Shown here: positions 35,491-44,535 of the stretch, in pieces
Layout: every line of letters starts with the position of its first letter
Numbering within the stretch: position 1 is the first letter of the stretch
Origin: Methanolinea sp. UBA275
GTDB lineage: Archaea > Halobacteriota > Methanomicrobia > Methanomicrobiales > Methanospirillaceae
Length of the DNA: 52,551 nucleotides
NCBI GenBank assembly: GCA_002506105.1
Contig: DAWU01000049.1
Span: 11,227-63,777, forward strand
Direction: 5' to 3'
Made by a program: the position numbers and the translations under genes
The notes under the pieces: model-generated
The model's input: the letters and a program-made list of their open reading frames with translations, nothing else
What the model was told of the DNA's origin: nothing
The model's database searches: none

Positions 35491-35741
35491 CTGGTGAAGC
35501 GTCGCCTGCCATCGATGATAAACCTCACTCCCGATGCACCGTGCACTCACCTCCCGAAAAGGATGCGATCATACATTCACACGCGTGGAACCGTATTTGT
35601 CGGGGAGTTCCACTACCGCCCCTCCAGATGATCACATCATACACGCGGGGAACGGGATCCGGGCTGACAAGAACCTCTCATTGATTTCCCTTATCCTCGT
35701 CCTCCGCAGACTTCATAACCTGTCCCGCCAACCCGAAGAGT

Positions 35742-36056
35742 GTGGAACAGAACGTCGATGCCTTTGCGGACATGATCCGCGAACTCAAGACACAACGAAA
35801 AGAAGCGCGATGGAAGACCTACGATACCTGGAAGCGCTCATGCTGCTGCCCGGACTGCCCGAGCTACAACGAGTGTGCCGGAGGGGGCCAGGAACTCCTC
35901 TACTGCGTGCTGGGGATGAGCATCCGATGCATACGAGAGGACAAGCACTGCACCTGCCGCGAGTGCCCCCTCTACCCGCTGCTCGGGCTGACGGGAAAGG
36001 ACTTCTGCATGAAGGGGAGCGAGGCGGCGATCCGGTTCGAGCGGACTGTGGAGTAA
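35742..36056 (+). CDS. DUF2769-type cysteine-rich protein
   Basis: The 104-residue protein has the family's cysteine spacing: CCCPDCPSYNEC, then CTCRECPLYPLLGL and a final FCMKGSEA. This suggests binding of a metal cluster. The start is GTG 35742, 29 bases after a CTTCATAACC box, with no ribosome site. Function is unknown. Confidence 0.72.
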   Translation: MEQNVDAFADMIRELKTQRKEARWKTYDTWKRSCCCPDCPSYNECAGGGQELLYCVLGMSIRCIREDKHCTCRECPLYPLLGLTGKDFCMKGSEAAIRFERTVE

Positions 36057-36197
36057 CGAACACTCAAGCTCATAGCCCACGGGGTAATGATGAATACCCG
36101 GTGTTCACAGTGAGTTGCGATAATCGCTCTTTTTTTTATCGTGGTGTGCGGGATATTTCAGGATTTCAACCGGGATATTTTACCTGCACTCTCCACA

Positions 36198-36620
36198 TTA
36201 CCGCGTTGCAATGAATTCTTCCATAATCCGGATGAATTCTGGTGCCCCCTCAAGAAGCGATTCTATTTCTCCGGAGAGCGGCTCCGGGCCGAGTTGATAC
36301 TGGTCTTCGTGGCGAAGCGACATGATGTGGTCAAATATTTCAATCCAGGTATGGTCGATCAGTCCCCGGTGTGCGTATGATTCGAGGTAAAGAAGGATGC
36401 ACCCGTCACTCTTCTCCCTCACGCCGTCGCGATAGAGAATAGCACGTGCTGCATGGAAATATACCATATAGGCGGCGATGAGTGCGGACCTGTATGCCCC
36501 TGCATCAAGCGTGATATGGGCTTCGTGCAGCCAGATCCGTGCCTGCTCAAGTGAGCCGGCCGCTTTTTTGGCAGAAGGGCGCACCTTCCGGAGAAGCCCC
36601 TCGTTCATAGCAGTCATCAA
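36198..36620 (-). CDS. HEPN-domain protein, putative toxin of a HEPN/MNT pair
   Basis: The 140-residue protein is all-helical with the HEPN core AAYMVYFHAARAILYRDGVREKSD (about 48-72) and SLRHEDQYQLG (about 99-109). HEPN proteins of such pairs are usually RNases. The typical RX4-6H catalytic motif is not clear, as the usual histidine after EKS is an aspartate, so activity is uncertain. Its start overlaps the MNT gene by four bases, so the two are translated together. Confidence 0.8.
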   Translation of the reverse strand: MMTAMNEGLLRKVRPSAKKAAGSLEQARIWLHEAHITLDAGAYRSALIAAYMVYFHAARAILYRDGVREKSDGCILLYLESYAHRGLIDHTWIEIFDHIMSLRHEDQYQLGPEPLSGEIESLLEGAPEFIRIMEEFIATR

Positions 36621-37180
36621 GTGTGAACAAAGGATTCCCCCCTGATCGTGATCGTGGATTCTACAAGTGATTCGTAGAATGGCTGGTCCTTATCACGGAT
36701 CTGCTGGATTCTTTCCGGGGTGAGAAGCAGGATATGGACTTCAGTATGAATAGCATTCCGAATGGTCATCCGGAATCTTCCCATCTCGTCTGCGGGAGGC
36801 ACTTCCTGTGCTGCCACCCAGAGATCACAATCGCTTCCTTCCTTGTTTGTCCCTCTTCCCCAGCTTCCATAGACTCCAATCCCCCACGCCCATTCAGGAA
36901 GGGGAACGGTGTGTGTGAGAATGAGGATATTCAGGAGCTTCCGTATCGTAACCACTGAGGGGGATTCTACCAGGCGATACCCGCGTCCATCCCTGACAAG
37001 GATGCCTTCCGCCTCAAGCATCGAGAGATACCGGGATACCATCCCCCTTGTCACTCTATTTCGGGCTGCAAGTGCACTCACGCTCATTGTGGGATGTTCA
37101 AGCACAGTTCTGAGCAGGGCAACCCTTGCCGGAGTCTTGCAGAGGTCTGAGAGACGGACCTCTGCGGAACCTGGGTCCAT
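36617..37180 (-). CDS. winged-helix nucleotidyltransferase (MNT), putative antitoxin
   Basis: The 187-residue protein has an N-terminal winged-helix domain (about 12-75, MSVSALAARNRVTRGMVSR) and a minimal nucleotidyltransferase domain with GSWGRG (105-110) and SDCDLW (D117 and D119). In HEPN/MNT pairs the nucleotidyltransferase AMPylates and so silences the HEPN toxin. Here the extra winged-helix domain could bind the three operators just upstream. ATG 37180 is chosen since the frame further upstream consists of operator sequence. Confidence 0.85.
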   Translation of the reverse strand: MDPGSAEVRLSDLCKTPARVALLRTVLEHPTMSVSALAARNRVTRGMVSRYLSMLEAEGILVRDGRGYRLVESPSVVTIRKLLNILILTHTVPLPEWAWGIGVYGSWGRGTNKEGSDCDLWVAAQEVPPADEMGRFRMTIRNAIHTEVHILLLTPERIQQIRDKDQPFYESLVESTITIRGESFVHT

Positions 37181-37187
37181 ACAGTAG

Positions 37188-37250
37188 TGTTTCCTATTGG
37201 GAAACAAAATGTTTCCTGTTGGGAAACAATGTGTTGCGTGGCAGGAAACA
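37188..37250. promoter_or_regulatory. three 22-base-phased operators before the MNT/HEPN operon
   Basis: Three 19-base palindromes at 37188-37206 (TGTTTCCTATTGGGAAACA), 37210-37228 (TGTTTCCTGTTGGGAAACA) and 37232-37250 (TGTTGCGTGGCAGGAAACA). The first two are near-identical; the third keeps the TGTT...GGAAACA ends. Starts are exactly 22 bases apart, about two helical turns, so all lie on the same DNA face. The first covers the ribosome-binding site of the MNT gene. They are the likely target of the MNT winged-helix domain. Confidence 0.75.
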
Positions 37251-37361
37251 ATGTTCGAATGGCAGGGAATCTTCGGTCGTGGGAATATTGATGAAGGTAG
37301 TTCAATAATCGCGAACAAGGGGTAATAATGCGTCAGGGAATACCCCACGATGTCATAAGTC

Positions 37362-37529
37362 CTATGCTATCCGGTTGAGCACTTCAACACATCCGGACAT
37401 CGCATCCCGGGCATTTTCAAGCGCTTCTTCAATCGTCTCTCCCTCTGAATGGCAACCAGGCAGAGCCGGGCAGCTGACCGTGAATCCTCCAATTTCTGTA
37501 TCAGGTGTCACGACAACTTTAAAGATCAT
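37362..37529 (-). CDS. orphan HicB-like antitoxin domain protein
   Basis: Translating the minus strand gives 55 residues beginning MIFKVVVTPDTEIGGFTVSC and continuing PALPGCHSEGETIEEALEN, the HicB antitoxin fold. It lacks the C-terminal ribbon-helix-helix of complete HicB. A GGAA ribosome site is about eight bases upstream. No HicA toxin of about 60 residues is found on either side, so it is an orphan. Its relation to the MNT/HEPN operon, 180 bases away on the same strand, is unclear. Confidence 0.8.
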   Translation of the reverse strand: MIFKVVVTPDTEIGGFTVSCPALPGCHSEGETIEEALENARDAMSGCVEVLNRIA

Positions 37530-37645
37530 TCTCTGTTCCTTTTTTTCTCTCCCTCTATGGAAAATGTTTCCGATGGATCATTCCCCTGAAAGGATTCGGG
37601 ATAAAAAATGAAGCGTTATTCGGAAAATTGGTGGGTTGAACGAGG

Positions 37646-38317
37646 CTAATTCCCCCGTTTCACGAACACAGCACATATCCCTACCGCACACATCGCGAGG
37701 ATGACCAGCACCCCGGGCAGCGGCGTATCCGGTGCAAACCGGGTCCCGGCCGGAACAGGCGACCCGGTATGAGTTGGAGTGGCGGGGATCTCACCGGTTG
37801 AGAAGAAGAACCGGTTCCCGGTCAGGTTTTTTCCATACAGCGGCTCCTCGAACCTGATGTGTGCTCCGGGAAGGGCCGTGCCGCTTAGTGAATCTGCGTC
37901 CGTTGCGGATTCGCCGACAAGGCTCAGCGTGTAGAAACGGCAGGCTTCGCTGACCGGGATGGAATACTCACTGCGGGAATCCGTCACCGAAGATCCGACC
38001 AGATGACCTACTTCGCGGGGATCTTCCGAGCAGTAGCATTCCACGACTGCCCATTCTTCAGGACCCGCAGTCTCCCATGATGCTCCACGCAGCACCTGTC
38101 CCGAAAAAACCCACGGGCCTTCATGGATTGCCTGAGTGGTAGGAAACGCCGTTATAACAGTCTGATGGGTCGCGATTGGCAGAGTCGTGAGATTGATGGG
38201 TTCTGGGGACATGGTTGGCGGGGTGGGGGTGTCGGCGAATGCAATTGTCGTGAGACAAATTGAGCACAAGAACAAGAGGATTACTATTTTGAATGATTTT
38301 TTTGAATATACCCACAT
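37646..38317 (-). CDS. secreted protein with C-terminal membrane anchor, unknown function
   Basis: The 223-residue protein has an N-terminal signal (MWVYSKKSFKIVILLFLCSI, cleavage near AFADTP), a Pro/Thr-rich linker, a beta-rich extracellular domain (VFSGQVLRGASWETAG to RFFFSTGE), then a Pro/Thr stalk and a C-terminal hydrophobic segment LPGVLVILAMCAVGICAVFV ending in KRGN. It is probably membrane- or sorting-anchored on the cell surface. ATG 38317 is chosen over the frame start at 38413 as the lysine-hydrophobic pattern starts there. Confidence 0.72.
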   Translation of the reverse strand: MWVYSKKSFKIVILLFLCSICLTTIAFADTPTPPTMSPEPINLTTLPIATHQTVITAFPTTQAIHEGPWVFSGQVLRGASWETAGPEEWAVVECYCSEDPREVGHLVGSSVTDSRSEYSIPVSEACRFYTLSLVGESATDADSLSGTALPGAHIRFEEPLYGKNLTGNRFFFSTGEIPATPTHTGSPVPAGTRFAPDTPLPGVLVILAMCAVGICAVFVKRGN

Positions 38318-38413
38318 GCGGGAGTGGTGGATGGGGGTATCGAAAAAGGTTTGGGGGAGGGGACGAACGATTTGGGAGTTTTGGTTGTTCTTAGTAACAC
38401 TTAGCCGATCCAT

Positions 38414-38842
38414 TCAATTTCCTTGAGAGTAATCCTGTTTTTTTTGAAGGCGAATATCCGTGATATTTTGCAGATATCAAGTGACCACTTCGTTCAAAAA
38501 GGACCATAAAAAAAAGGTCTTGAACCGCCGCCGGGGCGCCCATCGGGGGCGGCGGGGCCAATCGCATTTGCGAAGTGAGACCGACTATCCACATTTCTTT
38601 TCCATGAGTTTTCGTAACTGGATTTTCCTTAATTCCCAGTCATGATTTGCCAGCGAAATTGGTGGTAACAATGTCACTATTCCCTTCAATAGAATTCTGG
38701 ATGAGAATGAAAACTGCAGATTCGTATTCCAGACTATAGGGGCACTACAATAACCTTTAAATATTTTCTGGTCTGACTTCACCAATACAGTGTCTTGCCT
38801 GCGCTGAGCTGGCAATGCGCGACAATGCATCAAGGTGCAGTT
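38414..38842. other. intergenic stretch with a GC-rich hairpin
   Basis: About 430 bases marking the change from GC-rich to AT-rich DNA. Contains a strong inverted repeat, CCGCCGCC at 38525-38532 with GGCGGCGG at 38548-38555 (15-base loop), flanked by a poly-A run (38508-38518). The pilin promoter box lies at 38756-38765. No other gene is supported. Confidence 0.5.
38756..38765 (+). promoter_or_regulatory. TATA box of the pilin gene
   Basis: TTTAAATATT would place transcription start near 38787, giving a 5' leader of about 55 bases that contains the AAGGTG ribosome site before ATG 38843. Confidence 0.45.
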
Positions 38843-39277
38843 ATGAAGATAATCAAGAATGATGAGGCAGTATCACCCGTCAAGACCGTGTCAACAGAAG
38901 ACGCTGTGTCACCGGTCATTGGTGTGATCCTGATGGTCGCAATCACCGTCATCCTGGCGGCAGTCATTGCGGCGTTCGTGTTTGGAATGGCTGGATCAAC
39001 TGGGTCTTCAAAGAATGTAGGGCTTAGTGTTGTCCAATCGCAAGATGATGTTGTAGTTACTATCCAAGGTGGAACCGATCTCCCACAATTGGAATTGTTA
39101 GAAGGTTCATTTGATGGATTTAATTCAGCACCCGACGATTTTGATGCGACTAGTCCCTATCAAGTAGGACAAAAACTCACTGCTACTATACCCACAACAG
39201 GCACTAGTTTTACTTTCTCCGTTCGTGGTACTTTCGCGGATGGTTCTAAGCAGATCTTAATTGAGAAGAACTTCTAA
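38843..39277 (+). CDS. type IV pilin-like protein
   Basis: The 144-residue protein starts MKIIKNDEAVSPVKTVSTED then AVSPVIGVILMVAITVILAA, the archaeal pilin class III signal peptide with long hydrophobic helix. The cleavage motif region appears twice: DEAVSPV and DAVSPV lie 13 residues apart. The rest is a small beta-rich domain with FTFSVRGTFADGSKQILIEK. AAGGTG is eight bases before ATG 38843. It is the first gene of the AT-rich surface island. Confidence 0.85.
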   Translation: MKIIKNDEAVSPVKTVSTEDAVSPVIGVILMVAITVILAAVIAAFVFGMAGSTGSSKNVGLSVVQSQDDVVVTIQGGTDLPQLELLEGSFDGFNSAPDDFDATSPYQVGQKLTATIPTTGTSFTFSVRGTFADGSKQILIEKNF

Positions 39278-39341
39278 CCCTTTTTTCTGTGATCCTCGAC
39301 AACAAGTAAATATCTAGACTAGTAAATGGTAGAACTATTTG

Positions 39342-41060
39342 ATGGATAGTTCTCATTTCCGGAAGTATGCAATACTCCTCATACTATTCTCGTGCTGTCT
39401 TCTCCTTTCAATTACTTTTGGCTATCCAAGAGTATACCTTACTGATGAATGGATATCTGCGAATCAGCTTAACCACCTCATGGAGGGAAAAGACCTACTT
39501 TATGGGTATGAACCATATGGTGGATCAGGGTACCAGGAATCACACAAGGATATTCTCGTATATACCCTTGTGCTTCCTATTGTCGCCATCCCGGAATTCC
39601 TCATGTTCACGGCACTTGGAGATTTTTTCCGCCTTTTTGTCAATATCCTCTGGCTTGGATTGTTAATGCTTACCCTACTGCTAATTCACAATTTTTATCC
39701 GAAATATGTAATTTATAAAAACATCCCCTGGACATATGCAGTATTTGGGTCTTCCCTTGTTCTCTTTATCCTGAACATGTGGTTGTATACTCCGTTTTCA
39801 ATTGATAAATACCCTGAAATTGCTGCGATTACGTTTACAAACAATATCCTCTTCGCAGGATCAATGGTTCTGGTTTTCCTCATTTGTCAGAAAATCTTTC
39901 AAAATCAATGGTGGTCTGTATTTGGCGTGGTGAGTGTCATATGCGGGTCATCGTATCTTTTCTGGTCGGAAGTCGGAAAAGACCACATTTTAACCCTTTT
40001 CTTTTTCCTAATTTCTCTCTACTTTTTTATTTCATGGATACATTCAGATTCTCTTTTTCACCTGATATCAAGTTATATTGGGATTGGATGGGTGGCATGG
40101 GTGCGCCCGGATGTTGGATCGGGGTTATTCATACTCACCATTCTTGCCGGAATCATGCTCACTTTTCAAAAGGGCATCAGGAACGAGATTAAAGTATTTT
40201 TCTGTTCTTTCGCTACATTATTCGGGGCGATTCCACTGTTCCTGAATAATTATGGACTTACCGGGAATGTATTGACCACTCCTCTGGCAATTAAATATCA
40301 GGCAATATCTGACAGTTCTGTGGAAGTATTGAACGAGATGCTAGCTACGAATTATTACGCGGGTTTTCCCAGCATACTTGATCTGCCGGTGGCTTTGTAT
40401 CACGTTCTCTTTGATCCTGTCTATCCCTTTACGGCAGGGTTTTTCCAGGTCTCTCCAGTTTCGTTCCTCGCGGTGTTTTGTATCGGCTACCTTGTGTATC
40501 ATGTAACTATAAAGAAACAATTCTTTGACTCAGAATATGAAAAGATGACATTTTTTGGCATTCTTTTTATCGCTATTGGTCTGATACTCCCTCAACTGAA
40601 TAATGTGATACAGCTCGGTGAAAGTAGGGGAATTGTCCCTGATATACGATACCTCTCCCTATTGTATTTTCCATTGATTATCCTGGGGCTGTTTTTCCTG
40701 AAAAGGCTGGAATTTCATGAGCAGGACCTTAAGAAAACCCTGGAATCATTCTTTTTGATCGGAATCGTAACCTTGCCTCTGAGTTTCATTGCCATCCAGG
40801 CGGATTCCCAAGTGAGTATTGGATTGAATCGCATGGTTCAGATGCAGATCGTTGGATGGATAAGCTATGTTCTGTTAGGCTTTGTGGTGGTGTGTATAGT
40901 ATTAATCATGGCGAAAAAGATAGACAAGGAGTGCCTTCATTACATCCTCCCTCTCCTCTTTATTGCAAACTGCATCTGGTTTATCATCGTTGGATTTCGA
41001 TTTGCATACACGTTGTGGGAACATTATAATTTTTGGCTCCCTGTATTGACTTGCATTTGA
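39342..41060 (+). CDS. multi-pass membrane protein, possible GT-C glycosyltransferase
   Basis: The 572-residue protein has 11-13 hydrophobic segments and begins MDSSHFRKYAILLILFSCC. Just after the first helix is an outside loop with YLTDEWISANQLNHLMEGK, an acidic motif placed as in GT-C glycosyltransferases that use lipid-linked sugars. Homology could not be checked. The ATG at 39342 is used rather than the preceding TTG. It may glycosylate the pilin or other surface proteins of this island; this is inferred only from location. Confidence 0.55.
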   Translation: MDSSHFRKYAILLILFSCCLLLSITFGYPRVYLTDEWISANQLNHLMEGKDLLYGYEPYGGSGYQESHKDILVYTLVLPIVAIPEFLMFTALGDFFRLFVNILWLGLLMLTLLLIHNFYPKYVIYKNIPWTYAVFGSSLVLFILNMWLYTPFSIDKYPEIAAITFTNNILFAGSMVLVFLICQKIFQNQWWSVFGVVSVICGSSYLFWSEVGKDHILTLFFFLISLYFFISWIHSDSLFHLISSYIGIGWVAWVRPDVGSGLFILTILAGIMLTFQKGIRNEIKVFFCSFATLFGAIPLFLNNYGLTGNVLTTPLAIKYQAISDSSVEVLNEMLATNYYAGFPSILDLPVALYHVLFDPVYPFTAGFFQVSPVSFLAVFCIGYLVYHVTIKKQFFDSEYEKMTFFGILFIAIGLILPQLNNVIQLGESRGIVPDIRYLSLLYFPLIILGLFFLKRLEFHEQDLKKTLESFFLIGIVTLPLSFIAIQADSQVSIGLNRMVQMQIVGWISYVLLGFVVVCIVLIMAKKIDKECLHYILPLLFIANCIWFIIVGFRFAYTLWEHYNFWLPVLTCI

Positions 41061-41184
41061 CCAAATATCCGAAATAATTCCTATTGATTAAAATTTTCTT
41101 CCATTCTTGATTCTTACTGGAATCTGAAAAGACGACAATCCCCAATCGATCAAACTATAATATCATGAGTAAGAATAAATTTTC

Positions 41185-42009
41185 ATGGTTAATGTTAAGG
41201 GTATTTTATTGTCACTACTTTTGCTACTCCTTATTATTTGTGCCGGATGTATGAGCCCCCCTGGATCCGAAGACAAACCAACTGCAACCCCCACTCCAAA
41301 AAAAACAACCATCGTAACAACCATACCAACTCCTACACCTACGCCAGTACCACATGAGTTACCCATGTTTTCAATTGGACAGGTCGCATTAACTTCTAAA
41401 GGGGGCTCTTCTGGTTTAGCAATAGTAAATTCGATAAGTTCGATAAATATGTACGGTACTATAGATGTGAAAAGGGAAAAAATAGGGGATGTAAGCATCT
41501 GGTACACTGATGGAATGCAAATTGTTACATGGAAACGCTACTCAGAAGTTGATAATAAGTATAAATTTGTTGAATTTGGAATAGATCCTGTTCGTATACC
41601 TTTTTATAAAACCGGGAAAGAAACGTCAGTAATTGATTCGGGCGCATGCCTTCCGTTAGGTGATTGGAACGTTAATGATGGGTCAGTATATAAATTAAGG
41701 GTGGGTGGCACTGCAGTTAAACAGGTATCAAATGAAACACAAATCGGGAAAGATATAAGATTTGGATCCTGGAAAGCTCTTCGAACATCTGAAGGGAGGA
41801 GTTATAGTATAGCGTGGGATTATGGTCCAGGATCTGATTATCCACTTTATGTTGATAAAATCAAAGTATCAGACGATCTAACGATATTTGATGGAGTGGA
41901 TAATTATGGAAGAAAATTTTCTGGTAAATGGGCATATTCAATAGGGGCCATCGGTACTGAGAAAAGATGTAGTGACTGGCCTGGTGGCGATGAATGGTGG
42001 AAAAACTGA
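41185..42009 (+). CDS. lipoprotein with Thr/Pro linker, unknown function
   Basis: The 274-residue protein has a lipobox (LIICAGC, cysteine 22), a TPTPTPTP linker (about 32-58) and a C-terminal domain of about 210 residues with WYTDGMQIVTWKRY and RSYSIAWDYGPGSDYPLYVDK. ACTATAAT about 28 bases upstream of ATG 41185 implies a leaderless message. Very AT-rich. Function is unknown. Confidence 0.7.
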   Translation: MVNVKGILLSLLLLLLIICAGCMSPPGSEDKPTATPTPKKTTIVTTIPTPTPTPVPHELPMFSIGQVALTSKGGSSGLAIVNSISSINMYGTIDVKREKIGDVSIWYTDGMQIVTWKRYSEVDNKYKFVEFGIDPVRIPFYKTGKETSVIDSGACLPLGDWNVNDGSVYKLRVGGTAVKQVSNETQIGKDIRFGSWKALRTSEGRSYSIAWDYGPGSDYPLYVDKIKVSDDLTIFDGVDNYGRKFSGKWAYSIGAIGTEKRCSDWPGGDEWWKN

Positions 42010-42201
42010 ATTGATCGATCAATCTGAATTTACCTTTTCTCTCTAAAAATTTTTAATCAATAGTCACAATAGACCCGCTCAACGTGAAAAAATTTTCTTG
42101 ATGAATTCATAATCATATATCTCCTTGGTAGATTAAATCTCGAATAAAAAGGTGTTACTCGATAGTTTTATCGAATCTTGATTGAAAAAATAATTTTATT
42201 A

Positions 42202-44433
42202 ATGTCATTTAAAAAAGGAATCTGGATTATTCTTTTAATTTATCTATTATTTTTTTCAATAGCAATAATAATCCCTTCATCTGCAAATAACCCCGAGTAC
42301 ATTCCCTCACAATTGATCGTGCGTTTCAATCCGGATCTTTTTAATAATGACCAAGAATTGAATGATTTATCATCCCAATTACATGCGGAATATAATGCTA
42401 CTGTTCTTGAAAATTCCACCATTTTAGGCATTCCTGGTGCCCAATTAATTCGGTTGCCGGATAATGTCACTGTGGAAGAAGCAACAATCTGGTATAGGAA
42501 TAATTCTTCAATTTTGTTTGCTGAACCGAATTACATTAGAACTATTCCTCTGCCAGTTCCTCCATCCGTGAAAGAAGAACCGAATTTCACTAATGAATCT
42601 TCAAAAATAAACACTCTTACTGTAAGATTAGCTTCAGTCTATCCAAATGATCCCTATTTCTCAAAGCAATGGTACCTAAATACCATACAAATCCCCCCAA
42701 CATGGGATATAACTAAAGGATCAGATTCAGTCATTATCGCCGTGTTAGATACAGGAGTCAATTACAATCATCCTGAATTTGTAGGAAATATCTGGGTGAA
42801 TCCAAAAGAAATTCCTAATAATAACCTCGATGATGACCAGAATGGTTTTATTGATGACCTTCATGGATGGGATTTTGCATATAATGATAATTCACCCTTG
42901 GACGATTATGGGCACGGGACCATGATTGCGTCAATTATCGGTTCCAAAGGCAATAATTTTGAAGGATTAGCCGGGATGATGTGGAATGTAAAAATTATGC
43001 CAATAAAGATTTTCACTCCTTATTCATATGCTATCAGTGATGAAATTAAGGGTATAAATTATGCAAGGATGAATGGGGCAAAAATCATTGTATGCTCTTT
43101 CAGTGGCGAATATTATATTTCAGAACAAACAGCAATAGAACAGGCACAGGACCTCCTTTTTGTTTGTGCTGCAGGGAACGATGGAATTGATGCTGATAAA
43201 ATACCCATCTATCCCGCGAGTTACTCTTATTCAAATATTATGTCGGTTGCTGCAACCGATGAAAACGACGATCTTTGTTATTTTTCGAATTATGGGCAAA
43301 ATAGAGTTGACGTTGGAGCGCCAGGAATTAATATTTCAGTTCTCGACATAGATTCGAATTATAAATATAATGTTGGGACATCATTTTCTGCTCCCCAGGT
43401 GGCAGGTCTTGCAGGTTTAATACTATCATTAGATCCAACAAAAAGTGCTTCAGAATTACGTCAATTAATCATGGATAATGTAGATATAACCCAATTACAT
43501 GGATATGTCCGATCTGGAGGACGAATCAATGCGTATAAAACACTATTGGCGATTTCAAAAACACCAACACCAACACCAACTACGCCAACATCAACTCCAA
43601 CACTAACCCCCACAACAACAACTCCTACTCCCACCCCTACCGCAACGCAGCCAACCAGTCCACTTACCCCAGACTTTACAGTCTCACACACTTCGGGGGT
43701 TGCACCATTAACTGTTCATTTTCAGGATACATCAATGGGAAATCCCACTGGGTGGATTTGGGACATTAATGGTGATGGATTCCAGGATTATTCTGATAAA
43801 AGTTTTGAACATACATTTACATCTCCTGGAATTTACTCAGTGACATTCACTGTAACGCGAAATCAAGAATTAGCCACAATATCTCGGAATAATTACATCA
43901 ATGTGCTCTCTAAAACACCTGCAAATGATACTATTGCATTAGATATCCACACAGGCTGGAATTTTGTGTCTACTCCAAATACCCTCGTAGAAGGGCACCG
44001 ATCTATTGGGGAGGTCTTCAAGGGAATAAACTCAGGGGGGCGTTCTATCTTTTTGTATAATGCAGAGAGTCAATCTTGGAATCAGCTGAATTCACAAGAT
44101 GAGATACAATGTCTTCGCGGGATTTGGGTCTATTCTACTACCTCTACTCAAGTTCCGCTCATGTTCAGTGAAGATCCAACAAATTCCAGGACATATGAAT
44201 TATTTCCTGGATGGAATGCAATTGGATTCACCCAAATGGTCCCTTTTTCTGCCAAAGATGCCTTGTTCCCTGTTCAAAATTCATGGACGCAGTTAATTGG
44301 ATTTAACGCAGAATCTCAACTTTATGAGACTTCAATTGTTAAGGGTGGATCAGGAAGCCATATTGATACTAACCTTGTATATCCTGGAAAGGGATATTGG
44401 GTCTATATGAATTACCAGGGGACTTTATCGTAA
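42202..44433 (+). CDS. secreted subtilisin-like serine protease with PKD and surface domains
   Basis: The 743-residue protein has a signal anchor (MSFKKGIWIILLIYLLFFSI), an I9-like pro-region (about 30-115, VRFNPDLF to AEPNYIR) and an S8 catalytic domain with D183 (VLDTGVN), H238 (YGHGT), N326 (AAGND) and S394 (GTSFSAPQ). A TPTP linker (about 550-580 bases into its second half), a PKD domain (about 495-575, GVAPLTVHFQDTS) and two GWN repeats (HTGWNFVSTP, FPGWNAIGF) follow. The frame opens at TTG 42178, but ATG 42202 is preferred with a TTTTATCG box 33 bases upstream. Confidence 0.9.
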   Translation: MSFKKGIWIILLIYLLFFSIAIIIPSSANNPEYIPSQLIVRFNPDLFNNDQELNDLSSQLHAEYNATVLENSTILGIPGAQLIRLPDNVTVEEATIWYRNNSSILFAEPNYIRTIPLPVPPSVKEEPNFTNESSKINTLTVRLASVYPNDPYFSKQWYLNTIQIPPTWDITKGSDSVIIAVLDTGVNYNHPEFVGNIWVNPKEIPNNNLDDDQNGFIDDLHGWDFAYNDNSPLDDYGHGTMIASIIGSKGNNFEGLAGMMWNVKIMPIKIFTPYSYAISDEIKGINYARMNGAKIIVCSFSGEYYISEQTAIEQAQDLLFVCAAGNDGIDADKIPIYPASYSYSNIMSVAATDENDDLCYFSNYGQNRVDVGAPGINISVLDIDSNYKYNVGTSFSAPQVAGLAGLILSLDPTKSASELRQLIMDNVDITQLHGYVRSGGRINAYKTLLAISKTPTPTPTTPTSTPTLTPTTTTPTPTPTATQPTSPLTPDFTVSHTSGVAPLTVHFQDTSMGNPTGWIWDINGDGFQDYSDKSFEHTFTSPGIYSVTFTVTRNQELATISRNNYINVLSKTPANDTIALDIHTGWNFVSTPNTLVEGHRSIGEVFKGINSGGRSIFLYNAESQSWNQLNSQDEIQCLRGIWVYSTTSTQVPLMFSEDPTNSRTYELFPGWNAIGFTQMVPFSAKDALFPVQNSWTQLIGFNAESQLYETSIVKGGSGSHIDTNLVYPGKGYWVYMNYQGTLS

Positions 44434-44474
44434 TTTTTTGGGCAAACCAAACCGGTAAATCGAGACCGATAACA

Positions 44475-44482
44475 TTTATATC
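44475..44482 (+). promoter_or_regulatory. TATA box of the PsbP-like lipoprotein gene
   Basis: TTTATATC lies 54-61 bases before TTG 44536, allowing a leader of about 30 bases that holds the GGGGG ribosome site. Confidence 0.4.
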
Positions 44483-44535
44483 TACTCTTAAAGAAAACCA
44501 ATAGTGCTATTAGACGTAATATTGGGGGCAGAATA

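Noticed and set aside
37530..37645. HicA toxin upstream of the HicB-like gene
   Set aside because: Only short frames are present and none has the HicA GSHH or equivalent double-stranded RNA-binding pattern.
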